Source of the DNA: Candidatus Eiseniibacteriota bacterium
GTDB taxonomy: Bacteria > Eisenbacteria > RBG-16-71-46
Reading direction: 5' to 3'
Length of the DNA stretch: 64,000 nt
NCBI GenBank assembly: GCA_016178725.1
Contig: JACOSV010000054.1
Location: forward strand, 1-64,000
In this document: piece after piece, positions 19,199-28,296 of the stretch
Position numbering within the stretch: position 1 is the stretch's first letter
How the letters are laid out: each line of letters starts with the position of its first letter
Notes under the pieces: model-generated
Database searches by the model: none
What the model was told of the DNA's origin: nothing
Seen by the model: the letters and a program-made list of their open reading frames with translations, nothing else
Program-made: the position numbers and the translations under genes

Positions 19199-20461
19199 TC
19201 AATGCCCCAGCAGGCCCTGACGCATGGCCTGGCCGAGGTTGAAGATCGGCAGATACAGCGCGAGCAGCATGACGCCGACCAGACCGCCGAGGACGACGAT
19301 CGCGATCGGCTCGACCAGAGAACTCAATCCGTCCACCTGCGCGGTCACGCGCTGCTCGTAGAAATCGGCGGTGCGGGTCAGCATGTTGTCGAGCTGCCCG
19401 GTCTCTTCTCCGGTCGCGGTCATCTGCACCAGCATCTCGGGGAAGACCTGTGCCTCGGTCATCGCCTTCGACAGCGAGTCGCCTTCCTCGACCCGCGAGC
19501 GCACGTGCTCGATGCCCTGTTCGAGCACTCGGTTCCCGGGCACAGGACGCATGACCTTGAGCGCGTAGAGGATCTGCGTGCCGCTTGCGGTCAGCATGCC
19601 CAGTGTGCGTGCGAACTTGGTGACAGCATACATCCGGATCAAGGGTCCAAAGATCGGCAGGTTGAATTTGGTGCGGTCGATCCACAGCCGCCCGCGCTCG
19701 GTCTGCGCGAAGTAGGCCGCCGCGATCGCCGCGATCACCGTCAACCCGCCGGCGAGCAAGAGGTTGCCCACCACCACGCGGCTCACGCCGAGCAGGATCT
19801 GCGTCGGCAGCGGCAGCGGCACGCGGAAGCGCTCGTAGATCGCGGAGAACATCGGGATGATCTTGACGATCATCGCGACCAGGATCAGCACCGCGAACGA
19901 GAGCACGAAGATCGGGTAGCGCAGCGCCGCCTGCACCTTGAGCCGCAGCGCCTCGGCCTTCTCGAGGTAGGTCGCGGTCTGGTCCATGATGCGGTCGAGC
20001 GTGCCGCTGATCTCGCCGGTGTTGACGAGGCTCACGAATACCTCGTCGAACGCGCCGGTGTGCTTGCCGAGCGCGGTCGAGAGCGACTCGCCCTTCTGCA
20101 CGTCGTCGCTCACCCTTTCGAGGATCACGCCGAGCTTCTTGTCCTCGTGGTCGCGCGCGATCGAACGCAGCGAGCGCACCAGCGGCAGGCCGGCGCTGAT
20201 CATGGTCGAGAGCTGGCGCGCGAACAGCGCGACCGAGACCGGCGGGACGCTCGTCCTCCAGCGCTGGACGATCTCGTAATAGCGCCGCGCGAGCTGGCCG
20301 CGCACCGCCGCCGCACCGCCCGGCGCCCGATTCTCGATGAATACCGGGATGAGCTTCGAGTTCTCGAGGATGCGCAGGACCTCTTCTTCCGAGGCCGCGA
20401 TCTCGATGCCCTCGTGGGCCCGCCCGGAGGCGTCGCGTGCTTTGTAGAAGTAGCTCGGCAT
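19199..20461 (-). CDS. pilC: Type IV pilus inner-membrane platform protein
   Basis: GspF fold: FARQLSTMISAGLPLVRSLRSIA..., MTATGEETGQLDNMLTRTADFYEQRV; ATGA overlap with pilB. Confidence 0.94.
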   Translation of the reverse strand: MPSYFYKARDASGRAHEGIEIAASEEEVLRILENSKLIPVFIENRAPGGAAAVRGQLARRYYEIVQRWRTSVPPVSVALFARQLSTMISAGLPLVRSLRSIARDHEDKKLGVILERVSDDVQKGESLSTALGKHTGAFDEVFVSLVNTGEISGTLDRIMDQTATYLEKAEALRLKVQAALRYPIFVLSFAVLILVAMIVKIIPMFSAIYERFRVPLPLPTQILLGVSRVVVGNLLLAGGLTVIAAIAAAYFAQTERGRLWIDRTKFNLPIFGPLIRMYAVTKFARTLGMLTASGTQILYALKVMRPVPGNRVLEQGIEHVRSRVEEGDSLSKAMTEAQVFPEMLVQMTATGEETGQLDNMLTRTADFYEQRVTAQVDGLSSLVEPIAIVVLGGLVGVMLLALYLPIFNLGQAMRQGLLGH

Positions 20462-22182
20462 CAGATGTGATCCGCCAGAGTCGCGGCGCGCACCTCGTCG
20501 ATGGTGGTCGTGCCTTCGAGGATCTTCTTCACGCCGTTCTTGCGCAGCGTGATCAGGCCCTCGCTCATCGCCTTCTGCTTGATCTGATCCTCGTTCAATC
20601 CGTCGAGCACCATGCGCCGCACCGGGCGCGACAGCTCGAGCACCTCGAACACCGCGGTGCGGCCCTGGTAGCCGGTATTCTTGCACGCGAGGCAGCCGCG
20701 GCCGCGGACCAGCGGCCGGCCCTGCAGCGCCTGCGCGTCATCGCCCATCACGGCGAGCGTTTCGGGCGCCGGGATGTAGGTCTCCTTGCAGCGGTCGCAG
20801 ACGCGGCGCACGAGCCGCTGCGCCATGACCAGCGTCACCGCCGAGCCGACGAGGTAGCGCGGCACGCCCATGTCCACGAGGCGGGTCACCGTGCCGGGCG
20901 CGTCGTTGGCGTGCACGGTCGAGAGCACGAGGTGGCCGGTGAGCGCGCTCTTGACCGCGATGTCGGCGGTCTCGCTGTCGCGGATCTCACCGACCATGAT
21001 CACGTCCGGGTCCTGGCGCAGGATCGCGCGCAGCGCGCGGGCGAACGTCATCCCGACCTTGTGGTTCGCGTGCACCTGATTGACGCCTTCGATGTGGTAC
21101 TCGATCGGGTCCTCGACCGTGAGCAGGTTGCGGTGCACGGTCTTGATCTGGTTCAAGGCCGAGTAGAGGGTCGTGGTCTTGCCGCTCCCGGTCGGGCCGG
21201 AGATGAGGATCATGCCGTAGGGCTGGCGGATGGAGCGTTGGAACGCGTCGAGCAGCCCGCCGTCGAGGCCGATCTGCGAAATGTCGCGCGCGAACGCGCT
21301 CTTGTCGAAGAGACGCAGCACGACCTTCTCGCCGTGCGCGGTCGGCAGCGTCGAGACGCGGACGTCCACCTCGCGGTCGGGCAGGTGCACGGTAAGGCGG
21401 CCGTCCTGCGGCAGCAGCCGCACCGCGATGTCGAGGTCGGCGAGCACCTTGATGCGCGAGACGATCGCCATCTGCAGGTTCTTGGGCGGCTTCATCATCT
21501 CGTGCAGCACCCCGTCGATGCGGAATCGCACGGTGATGCGGTCGCGCGCGGGCTCGACGTGGATGTCGCTCGCACGGCCGTCGATCGCCTCGGCGAACAT
21601 CAGATTCACGAGCCGTACGACCGGCGCGTCCTCGACCTGCTGGCGCAGCGTCGCGAGGTCGATCTCTTCGCCCTCGTCGCCGGCGGTGAGGTCGAGCTTG
21701 TCGAGGATCTCGCCGACCTTCGCGGAGGCGCGGATCTGCTGGTAGTACTCGTCCACCGCTTCGCGCACGTCGCTCGGGCGCGCGACCCACACCTTGACCG
21801 TGCAGCCGGTCAGGGCACGCAAGTGGTCGAGCGAGACGACGTCGAGCGGGTCGCCCATCGCCACGTCCATGGTCTCGCCGTTCCGGTGCAGGGCGAGGAG
21901 CCCGGCCTGGCGGGCGAGGTGCTCGGGAATCAGCCGCACCGCCCCGAGATCGGCCTGCGAGAGCTTGTCCGCGTCGGCGACCGGGAGCCCGAACTGCTGC
22001 GCGAGCAGCGCGCACACGTCGCGCTCCTCGAGCAGGCCGAGGCGCACCAGCGTCTGGCCGAGCCGCTCGCGCGCGTCGCTGCGCGAACGCAGAGCGTGCT
22101 CGAGCTGTTCGGGCGTGAGCCGCCCCTGCTCGAGCAGGAGCTCGCCGAAGCGCCGCGTCGAGAGCCGGTAGGAGACGGCCAC
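20461..22182 (-). CDS. pilB: Type IV pilus extension ATPase
   Basis: GPTGSGKTTTLYSAL Walker A, VEDPIEYHIEGVNQVHAN, LVLSTVHANDA, tetracysteine CDRC...CLAC. Confidence 0.95.
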   Translation of the reverse strand: MAVSYRLSTRRFGELLLEQGRLTPEQLEHALRSRSDARERLGQTLVRLGLLEERDVCALLAQQFGLPVADADKLSQADLGAVRLIPEHLARQAGLLALHRNGETMDVAMGDPLDVVSLDHLRALTGCTVKVWVARPSDVREAVDEYYQQIRASAKVGEILDKLDLTAGDEGEEIDLATLRQQVEDAPVVRLVNLMFAEAIDGRASDIHVEPARDRITVRFRIDGVLHEMMKPPKNLQMAIVSRIKVLADLDIAVRLLPQDGRLTVHLPDREVDVRVSTLPTAHGEKVVLRLFDKSAFARDISQIGLDGGLLDAFQRSIRQPYGMILISGPTGSGKTTTLYSALNQIKTVHRNLLTVEDPIEYHIEGVNQVHANHKVGMTFARALRAILRQDPDVIMVGEIRDSETADIAVKSALTGHLVLSTVHANDAPGTVTRLVDMGVPRYLVGSAVTLVMAQRLVRRVCDRCKETYIPAPETLAVMGDDAQALQGRPLVRGRGCLACKNTGYQGRTAVFEVLELSRPVRRMVLDGLNEDQIKQKAMSEGLITLRKNGVKKILEGTTTIDEVRAATLADHI

Positions 22183-23306
22183 TAGCCCCTCCTCGCCGCG
22201 GTCTCGGGCACCGGGCTCACGCGGTAGTAGCGCTTCTGAAGAATGGAGCGCTTCTCGGGATCGTCGAAGAACGGATAGGCGGTCTCGAACGCGATCGCGC
22301 CGCGCTCGACCAGCTCGGAGAGCGAGTCGTCGAGCGTCACCATGTCCTCGCGCAGACTGGTGGCGATGACGTTGTTGATCTGGTGGATCTTGTCCTCGCG
22401 GATCAGGTTCTGCACCGCCTGATTCACGAACATGATCTCGCGCGCGGCGACGCGCCCGCGGCCGTCGGCGCGCGGCAGCAGCACCTGCGACACGACCGCG
22501 CGCAGCGTGAGCGAGAGCTGCGAGCGGATCTGCGACTGCTGGTGCGGCGGGAACGAGTCGATGATGCGCGTCACGGTCTGCGACGCCGACTGCGTCGCCA
22601 TGGTCGAGATGACGAGGTTGCCGGTCTCGGCGGCGGTCAGGGCGATCGCCATGCTCGAGAGGTCGCGCATCTCGCCGACGAAGATCACGTGCGGCGCCTG
22701 GCGCAACGCCCCCTTCAGCCCGCGCGCGTAGCTCTTGGTGTCGCTGCCGACCTCGCGCTGATCGATCACCGCGTTCTTGGCCTCGAACAGGAACTCGATC
22801 GGGTCCTCGACGGTGACGATGTGCTTGCGCTGCCCGCCCTGATTCACCTGCTCGAGCAGCGAGGCGATCGTCGTGGACTTGCCCGCGCCGGTCGGCCCGG
22901 TGACGAGCACGAGGCCGCGCGTCACGCCGAGCAGCCGCGTGACGACGTGCGGCGCGAGGCCGATCTCGCCCGGGAGCGGAACCGTGAGCGGCACGATGCG
23001 TACGACCGTGCCCCAGTGGCCGCGCTGAATGAACAGGTTGACGCGGAAGTTGGCGACGCCCGGCAGATGGAAGCGCGTGTCGAGCTCGAGGTCGCGCAGG
23101 AACTTCTCGTGCAGCGCCGGCGTGAGGAAGCTCTCGGCGAGGCGCCGCGCGTCCACCGGCGCGATCACCGGCGATCCGGCCATCGGCTCGAGCCGCCCAG
23201 CGACCATCAGCATCACCGGATGGCCCGCGGTGAGGACGATGTCGCTCGCGGCCTGCTGGACGGCGCGGCGGAGCAGCGCGTCACGTTCGAGCTGAACGGT
23301 GCTCAT
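22182..23306 (-). CDS. pilT: PilT/PilU-like retraction ATPase
   Basis: GPTGAGKSTTIASLL, VEDPIEFLFEAKNAVIDQREVG, FVGEMRDLSSMAIALTAAETG; ATG 23306. Confidence 0.9.
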   Translation of the reverse strand: MSTVQLERDALLRRAVQQAASDIVLTAGHPVMLMVAGRLEPMAGSPVIAPVDARRLAESFLTPALHEKFLRDLELDTRFHLPGVANFRVNLFIQRGHWGTVVRIVPLTVPLPGEIGLAPHVVTRLLGVTRGLVLVTGPTGAGKSTTIASLLEQVNQGGQRKHIVTVEDPIEFLFEAKNAVIDQREVGSDTKSYARGLKGALRQAPHVIFVGEMRDLSSMAIALTAAETGNLVISTMATQSASQTVTRIIDSFPPHQQSQIRSQLSLTLRAVVSQVLLPRADGRGRVAAREIMFVNQAVQNLIREDKIHQINNVIATSLREDMVTLDDSLSELVERGAIAFETAYPFFDDPEKRSILQKRYYRVSPVPETAARRG

Positions 23307-23368
23307 CGGGGTCCGGCGACCTCCTCCCGGTAGTGCGGCCATCGCACGTGTCGGGCACGCGCGATGAA

Positions 23369-23384
23369 CCTCGAACGTTCGAGG
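23369..23384. promoter_or_regulatory. 16-bp perfect palindrome cctcgaacgttcgagg upstream of pilT
   Basis: Self-complementary sequence starting 63 bp before the pilT start; a TTGACG hexamer lies at 23395-23390 (-). Confidence 0.4.
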
Positions 23385-23423
23385 TACGGCGTCAACGGAA
23401 GTCGGACACGAGCAGGGGGCAAA

Positions 23424-23471
23424 CTCCGGGTCGGCCACCGGAGTCGCCAGGCAGGCAAGGGGGCAGGCGAC
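23424..23471. other. Two adjacent stem-loops in the pilT leader region
   Basis: ctccgg(23424-29)/ccggag(23438-43) and gtcgcc(23443-48)/ggcgac(23466-71) perfect arms. Confidence 0.35.
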
Positions 23472-23673
23472 CGCGCCTCCAACGGCACTGTCAGACCTCT
23501 AAGGTCAAGGCACAACGATGATAGGGTTCGCTCCCGCGGGCTGTCAACGATCGCGGCACCGGGTGTCACGGAATCGTAGGCGCGGCGCGGGCAGCGTGCA
23601 CGGAACGTGCGGAGCGCAAGGTGCCCAACAGCGTCGGCGGCGACGCGATCCACCGACTCGCGTTCCCTCTCGC

Positions 23674-23693
23674 TCTCGGGATAACTCCCGAGA
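23674..23693. repeat. 8-bp-arm hairpin tctcggga-taac-tcccgaga followed by an A tract on the + strand
   Basis: Perfect inverted repeat read directly; A tract continues to 23699. Confidence 0.55.
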
Positions 23694-24195
23694 AAAAAAT
23701 ACTGGTAAGGCCGCATCGGTGTATGCAAAGTTGCGCCCGTGGCGCGGACCCGTGACCGGCGGTCCGTGGGCCACCTGTCCGAAGAGGGGATGGTCGTGAT
23801 CCCTTCGCGGGCAACGCAGCAGTGCCAGGGAAGGTCGCCCTCGCGTTGCACTCGGACCGGGTCTGATTGCAGTTTCCAAGCTGTCCGATCCTTCGAGTCT
23901 CCCCACACACATAGCGTCTAGCAGGCCGAACGAGCGTGAGCCCGGCTGTTTGCGGGGCTCCGGTCGTGATGCCCGCCAGGTCCCTCACCGGCGACGGTGG
24001 GGGGCACATTTCGTGCTCAAAGCGGCCCGCGACTTCGGGATGAATGTGCTACCCGGGTCACGTGTCGCGGTGAATGGATGTCCGGTTCCTCCCTACGGCC
24101 GGCGCCGCATGCTGCATCTCGACCATTTATTTCGCGGAGTACGGATCCAGGCGCTCCATGACGGGGCATCGCGGATCCGATCGATGGGGGGAACG

Positions 24196-25035
24196 ATGCG
24201 CATCCGCTCGCTCGCGGGGATCGCGGTTCTGTTCGCCACGATCGCCACGCTCGTGACGGCCGGCACGGCAGCCGCGCAGACCGTCACGTGGAACAGCGTC
24301 CAGATCTCGTGGACGACGCCGGGAGACGACAGCTTGACCGGCACCGCTTCGCAGTTCGACATCCGCTACTCGACCGCGGCCATCACCGCCGCGAACTTCT
24401 CGAGCGCGACGCGCTGGAACAGCGCGCCCGTGCCCGCCGCTCCCGGCACGCGCCAGAGCACGGTCGTCACCGGCCTTCAGCCGACCACGACCTACTGGTT
24501 CGCGATGAAGACCGCGGATGAGGTGCCCAACTGGTCGGGGATCTCGAACATCATCTCGCGCACGACGCTCGCCGCGCCCGACACGATCCGCCCGGCCCAG
24601 ATCGCCAACGTCTCGGTCACCGGCATGACGGAAACCTCGGCGACGCTCTCGTGGGCGGCCGTCGGCGACGACAGCCTGACCGGCAATGCCACCTCATACG
24701 ACATCCGTTGGTCGCGCTCGCCGATCACGGCGGCCAACTGGGCGTCGGCGACCACCACGACCGGTGCCCCGACGCCGGGCGCTCCCGGGACGACGCAGAC
24801 GTTCGCGGTGATCGGCCTCACGCGGCAGACGACGTACTACTTCGCGATCAAGGCGATCGACGATGCGGGCAATCCCTCGGCGCTCTCGAACGTGCCGAGC
24901 GCCACGACGCCGGACCAGACGCGTCCGGCAGCGATCAACGATCTGGTCGTGGGCTTCCTGTGGCTGCACCCGTCGGTCACGGAGACGATGATTGCGGCTG
25001 TGCCGCGACGGATGCCCGGCCGATACCTTCGGTAA
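24196..25035 (+). CDS. Secreted fibronectin type III repeat protein
   Basis: Signal peptide; two FN3-like modules (VQISWTTPGDDSLTGTA..., ATLSWAAVGDDSLTGNA...); stops about 30 aa into a third. Confidence 0.75.
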   Translation: MRIRSLAGIAVLFATIATLVTAGTAAAQTVTWNSVQISWTTPGDDSLTGTASQFDIRYSTAAITAANFSSATRWNSAPVPAAPGTRQSTVVTGLQPTTTYWFAMKTADEVPNWSGISNIISRTTLAAPDTIRPAQIANVSVTGMTETSATLSWAAVGDDSLTGNATSYDIRWSRSPITAANWASATTTTGAPTPGAPGTTQTFAVIGLTRQTTYYFAIKAIDDAGNPSALSNVPSATTPDQTRPAAINDLVVGFLWLHPSVTETMIAAVPRRMPGRYLR

Positions 25036-25050
25036 GGACAGCGAGGGCTC

Positions 25051-26055
25051 ATGCGCAGGGACGTGAGAGAAACGCGAAGCCGCCGGCGACCCCACGGATG
25101 GGGGTCGCTGCTGCTCGCCGTGACGCTGCTGCTGGTGCTGGCGCCGCTCGCGGCGCACGCGCAGGGCGCGGACACGGTGACCGTGAGCTGGACCGCGCCT
25201 GGTGACGACGGCAACGTCGGCACCGCGACCGCCTACGAGCTGCGCCTCTCCACCTCGGCGATCCTCACCAACGACGCGGCGAGCTGGAACGCGGCGACCG
25301 TGGTGCAGGGCGTGCCGGCGCCGCTGGTCGCGGGCACGCGCCAGCGCACGGTGGTGCGCGGGTTGACGCGCGGCACCACGTACTGGCTCGCGATCAAGAC
25401 CGTGGACGACGCCGGCAACTGGTCGCCCATCTCGAACATCGTGCGCTGGGACTGGGTCTACGACACCGCGCCGCCGGGGGCGCCGAGCGGCGTGAGCGCG
25501 AGCAAGCAGTCCGACACGTCGGTGCACGTGACCTGGGCCGCGAACTCCGAGCCCGACTTGAACGGCTACGACGTCTATCGCGCGACAGCCGCCGGCGGGC
25601 CCTACGTGAAGCTCAACGGCGCTCTGGTGAGCGCGACCGACTACCTCGACAACACGATCGCGAGCGGCACGGCGCAGGTCTGGTACCAGGTGACTGCGCT
25701 CGACAACAGCGGCAACGAGAGCGCGCGCAGCGCGAGCGCCACGGTGAACTTCGCGGCGCTGGCCGGAGCGGCGTGGGTGCTCCAGACCGGCTACCCGAAC
25801 CCGAGCTCGGCCGGCACGACCGTGCGCATCCCGATCGTGGTCCCGGGCACGGGCGGCAGCGCGACGCTCGAGATCGTGAACGACGCCGGGCAGCGGATCA
25901 CCCGCCGCGATCTCGGCACGCTCGTCTCCGGGACGATCGAAGTGACGTGGGACGGCCGCAACGATTCCGGCCGGCAGGTGGCGCCGGGCGTCTACACCGC
26001 CTGGCTCATCACCGGCTCGACACGCACGAGCGTCCGACTGGTGCGCGTGCCATGA
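25051..26055 (+). CDS. Secreted FN3 protein with FlgD/T9SS-like C-terminal domain
   Basis: FN3 modules (VTVSWTAPGDDGNVGTATAYELRLST...) and C-term TWDGRNDSGRQVAPGVYTAWLITGS. Confidence 0.82.
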   Translation: MRRDVRETRSRRRPHGWGSLLLAVTLLLVLAPLAAHAQGADTVTVSWTAPGDDGNVGTATAYELRLSTSAILTNDAASWNAATVVQGVPAPLVAGTRQRTVVRGLTRGTTYWLAIKTVDDAGNWSPISNIVRWDWVYDTAPPGAPSGVSASKQSDTSVHVTWAANSEPDLNGYDVYRATAAGGPYVKLNGALVSATDYLDNTIASGTAQVWYQVTALDNSGNESARSASATVNFAALAGAAWVLQTGYPNPSSAGTTVRIPIVVPGTGGSATLEIVNDAGQRITRRDLGTLVSGTIEVTWDGRNDSGRQVAPGVYTAWLITGSTRTSVRLVRVP

Positions 26056-26084
26056 GGGCGCCGATGAACTTCAAGGAGTGGACG

Positions 26085-27116
26085 ATGCGGACTCTGCGTC
26101 TCTGCACGCTCGCCGCGCTGGTTCTGTCGCTCGCCACGGCCGGCGCCGCGAACGCGGGCATCGAGAACGCCGGCACGACGGCGGCGAACTTCCTCGCCCT
26201 CGGCGCGAACGCGCGGACACTCGCGATGGGCGGCGCGACGCTCGGCTTCGGCTCCGACCTCGGCGCCTCGTCGTGGAACGCGGCGGCGCTCGGCTGGGTC
26301 GAGTCGCCGGCGCTCGTGCTCTCGCACGCCGGGCTCGCGAACAGCACGCTGCAGGAGTGGGCGGGATTCGGCGGCCGCATGGGCGCGTCGGACATGCGCT
26401 GGGCCGTGACCGGGCTCTATCAGGGCGACGGATCGTTCGAGGGACGCGACGCGACCGGCGCCTCGACCGGCACGTTCTCGGCCTCGGACATGGCGATCGG
26501 CGGCATGCTCGCGCGGCAGTTCGGCGAGAACGTCACGGTCGGATTCGGCGCAAAATTCGTGGACGAGAAGCTCGCGACCGCGACCGGCTGGGGCGTCACG
26601 TTCGACGGCGGCCTGATGATGAAGCAGGGTCCGTTCGGCCTCGGCATCGCCGCCCAGAATCTCGGCGGCCAGATGCACTACGCGAACGCCGTCTACCGCT
26701 TTCCCAGCAACGTCGGCGCCGGCGTTTCGTGGACCGATCCCAACACCGGGCTGCGGCTGGCGGTCGACGCCAACTTCCCGAGCGCCTACTACCGCGACGT
26801 GCGCGCGGGCGTCGAGTGGATGTGGCACGACATGCTCGCGCTGCGCGCCGGCTACCGCGCCGAGATGGGCTCGGCCAACGACGCGTTGAGCGGCCCGACG
26901 TTCGGCGTCGGCGGCGGGCGGAACGGCATGTGGATGGACTACGGCTACCTGCTGTCGGGCAACGGCGAGGGTCAGCACCGTCTCGGGCTGCGGATGAACC
27001 TCGGGCACGTCGGCGACTCCTTCGGCCAGCACGACACGCCGACGCTGGTCGATCGTCCGAAGAACGATCCGAACATGATCGGCCCGCCGGTGCCGAAGCC
27101 TTCGAAGAAGCACTGA
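26085..27116 (+). CDS. PorV/PorQ-family outer-membrane beta-barrel protein
   Basis: AGTTAANFLALGANARTLAMGGATLGFGSDLGASSWNAAAL, beta-barrel-like C-term; AAGGAG ribosome site. Confidence 0.78.
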   Translation: MRTLRLCTLAALVLSLATAGAANAGIENAGTTAANFLALGANARTLAMGGATLGFGSDLGASSWNAAALGWVESPALVLSHAGLANSTLQEWAGFGGRMGASDMRWAVTGLYQGDGSFEGRDATGASTGTFSASDMAIGGMLARQFGENVTVGFGAKFVDEKLATATGWGVTFDGGLMMKQGPFGLGIAAQNLGGQMHYANAVYRFPSNVGAGVSWTDPNTGLRLAVDANFPSAYYRDVRAGVEWMWHDMLALRAGYRAEMGSANDALSGPTFGVGGGRNGMWMDYGYLLSGNGEGQHRLGLRMNLGHVGDSFGQHDTPTLVDRPKNDPNMIGPPVPKPSKKH

Positions 27117-27138
27117 TCGGTCGCTCGCACGCTCGGGG

Positions 27139-27156
27139 GCCCGGCTTCGGCCGGGC
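27139..27156. terminator. GC-rich hairpin between convergent genes (gcccggc-ttcg-gccgggc)
   Basis: Perfect 7-bp arms with UUCG tetraloop; no strong U run. Confidence 0.45.
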
Positions 27157-27171
27157 TCTCGGCGTTTCACG

Positions 27172-28296
27172 TCAGAGCGGGAAGGCGCCCTCGAACTTCG
27201 TGCCCTCGCCGACCGCGATCGCGTAACGCATCTGCTCGGCGAGCGAGCGCGGCATCTCGCGATAGACGTCGGCGAACATCGTCTCGATCGCGGGCGGCGG
27301 CAGCGCCTCGGCCTCCGCGATCGCCGCGCCGATCTCGGCGTTGATCTCCTCGGTCCAGCGCGCCTCGTCGCCGGCGTCGACGTGGCCGCACGCGGTGAGC
27401 CACGCACGGAAGCGATGGAGCGGATCCTGCCACTCCCACTCGGCGACCTGCGCCGCGTCGCGATAGCGCGTGGGGTCGTCGCTCGACGAGTGGCCGCCCA
27501 TGCGGAACGTCAGCGCCTCGACCAGCGTCGGTCCGTCGCCCTTGCGCGCGCGCGCGACCGCCTCGCGCGTCGCGGCGATCACAGCGAGGATGTCGTTCCC
27601 GTCCACGCGCTCGCCGGGGAACCCGTACGCGACCGACTTGATCGCGATGGACACCGACGCCGTCTGCCGCGCGAGCGGCACCGAGATCGCCCACTGGTTG
27701 TTCTGGCAGAAGAACACGAGCGGCAGCCTGAACACGCCGGCGAAGTTCGCGGCGGCGTGGAAGTCGCCGCTCGAGCTCGCGCCGTCGCCGAGGTAGCCCA
27801 TGCACACGACGTCGTGGCCGAGATGCCGCGCCGCCCACGCCGCGCCCATCGCGTGCGGGAGCTGCGTGCCGATCACCGATGACCACGCGACGGTGAGCAC
27901 CTTGCGGTCGCTGAAGTGGCAGGGCATCTGGCGCCCGAGGAGCACGTCGCCGCTGTTGCCGATGAGCTGGCAGACGATCTCGCGGATCGTCGTGCCCCGC
28001 CACAGCGAGACGCCCATCTCGCGCAGCGCCGGAAACACCCAGTCGGTGGGGCGCAGCGCGAACGCGGAGCCGGTGACCGCCGCCTCCTGTCCGGTCGCGG
28101 TGCCGTAGAAGCCGATGCGCCCCTGACGCTGGAGCGAGAGCATGCGCTGATCGAGCATGCGCATCATCACCATGTGCCGGAACAGCGCGCGCAGGTCGTC
28201 GCGCGCGAGCTCGGGCAGCGGCCCGACCGGGCGGCCGTCGGGGTCGAGACAGCGACGAAGCGGCGGCGTCAAGTGATGTCTCCGGCGTCGAGCCAC
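27172..28296 (-). CDS. 2-oxoacid (branched-chain/pyruvate) dehydrogenase E1 alpha subunit
   Basis: GFYGTATGQEAAVTGSAFAL, GYLGDGASSSGDFHAAANFAGVFRLPLVFFCQNNQWAIS TPP motif. Confidence 0.92.
   Translation of the reverse strand: MARRRRHHLTPPLRRCLDPDGRPVGPLPELARDDLRALFRHMVMMRMLDQRMLSLQRQGRIGFYGTATGQEAAVTGSAFALRPTDWVFPALREMGVSLWRGTTIREIVCQLIGNSGDVLLGRQMPCHFSDRKVLTVAWSSVIGTQLPHAMGAAWAARHLGHDVVCMGYLGDGASSSGDFHAAANFAGVFRLPLVFFCQNNQWAISVPLARQTASVSIAIKSVAYGFPGERVDGNDILAVIAATREAVARARKGDGPTLVEALTFRMGGHSSSDDPTRYRDAAQVAEWEWQDPLHRFRAWLTACGHVDAGDEARWTEEINAEIGAAIAEAEALPPPAIETMFADVYREMPRSLAEQMRYAIAVGEGTKFEGAFPL

Noticed and set aside
23407-23475. Possible c-di-GMP (GEMM-I) riboswitch (cacgagcagggggcaaac...)
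   Set aside because: The start is reminiscent of GEMM, but the GNRA loop and GACGCAAAGC segment are missing; kept only as an unclassified structured region.
23674-23699. Hairpin with homopolymer tract as intrinsic terminator
   Set aside because: The A run follows the stem on the + strand, and on the - strand the U run precedes it, so neither orientation fits.
23544-24009. Short ORFs in the pilT-FN3 intergenic region as genes
   Set aside because: Overlapping in several frames, no recognisable motifs or ribosome sites.
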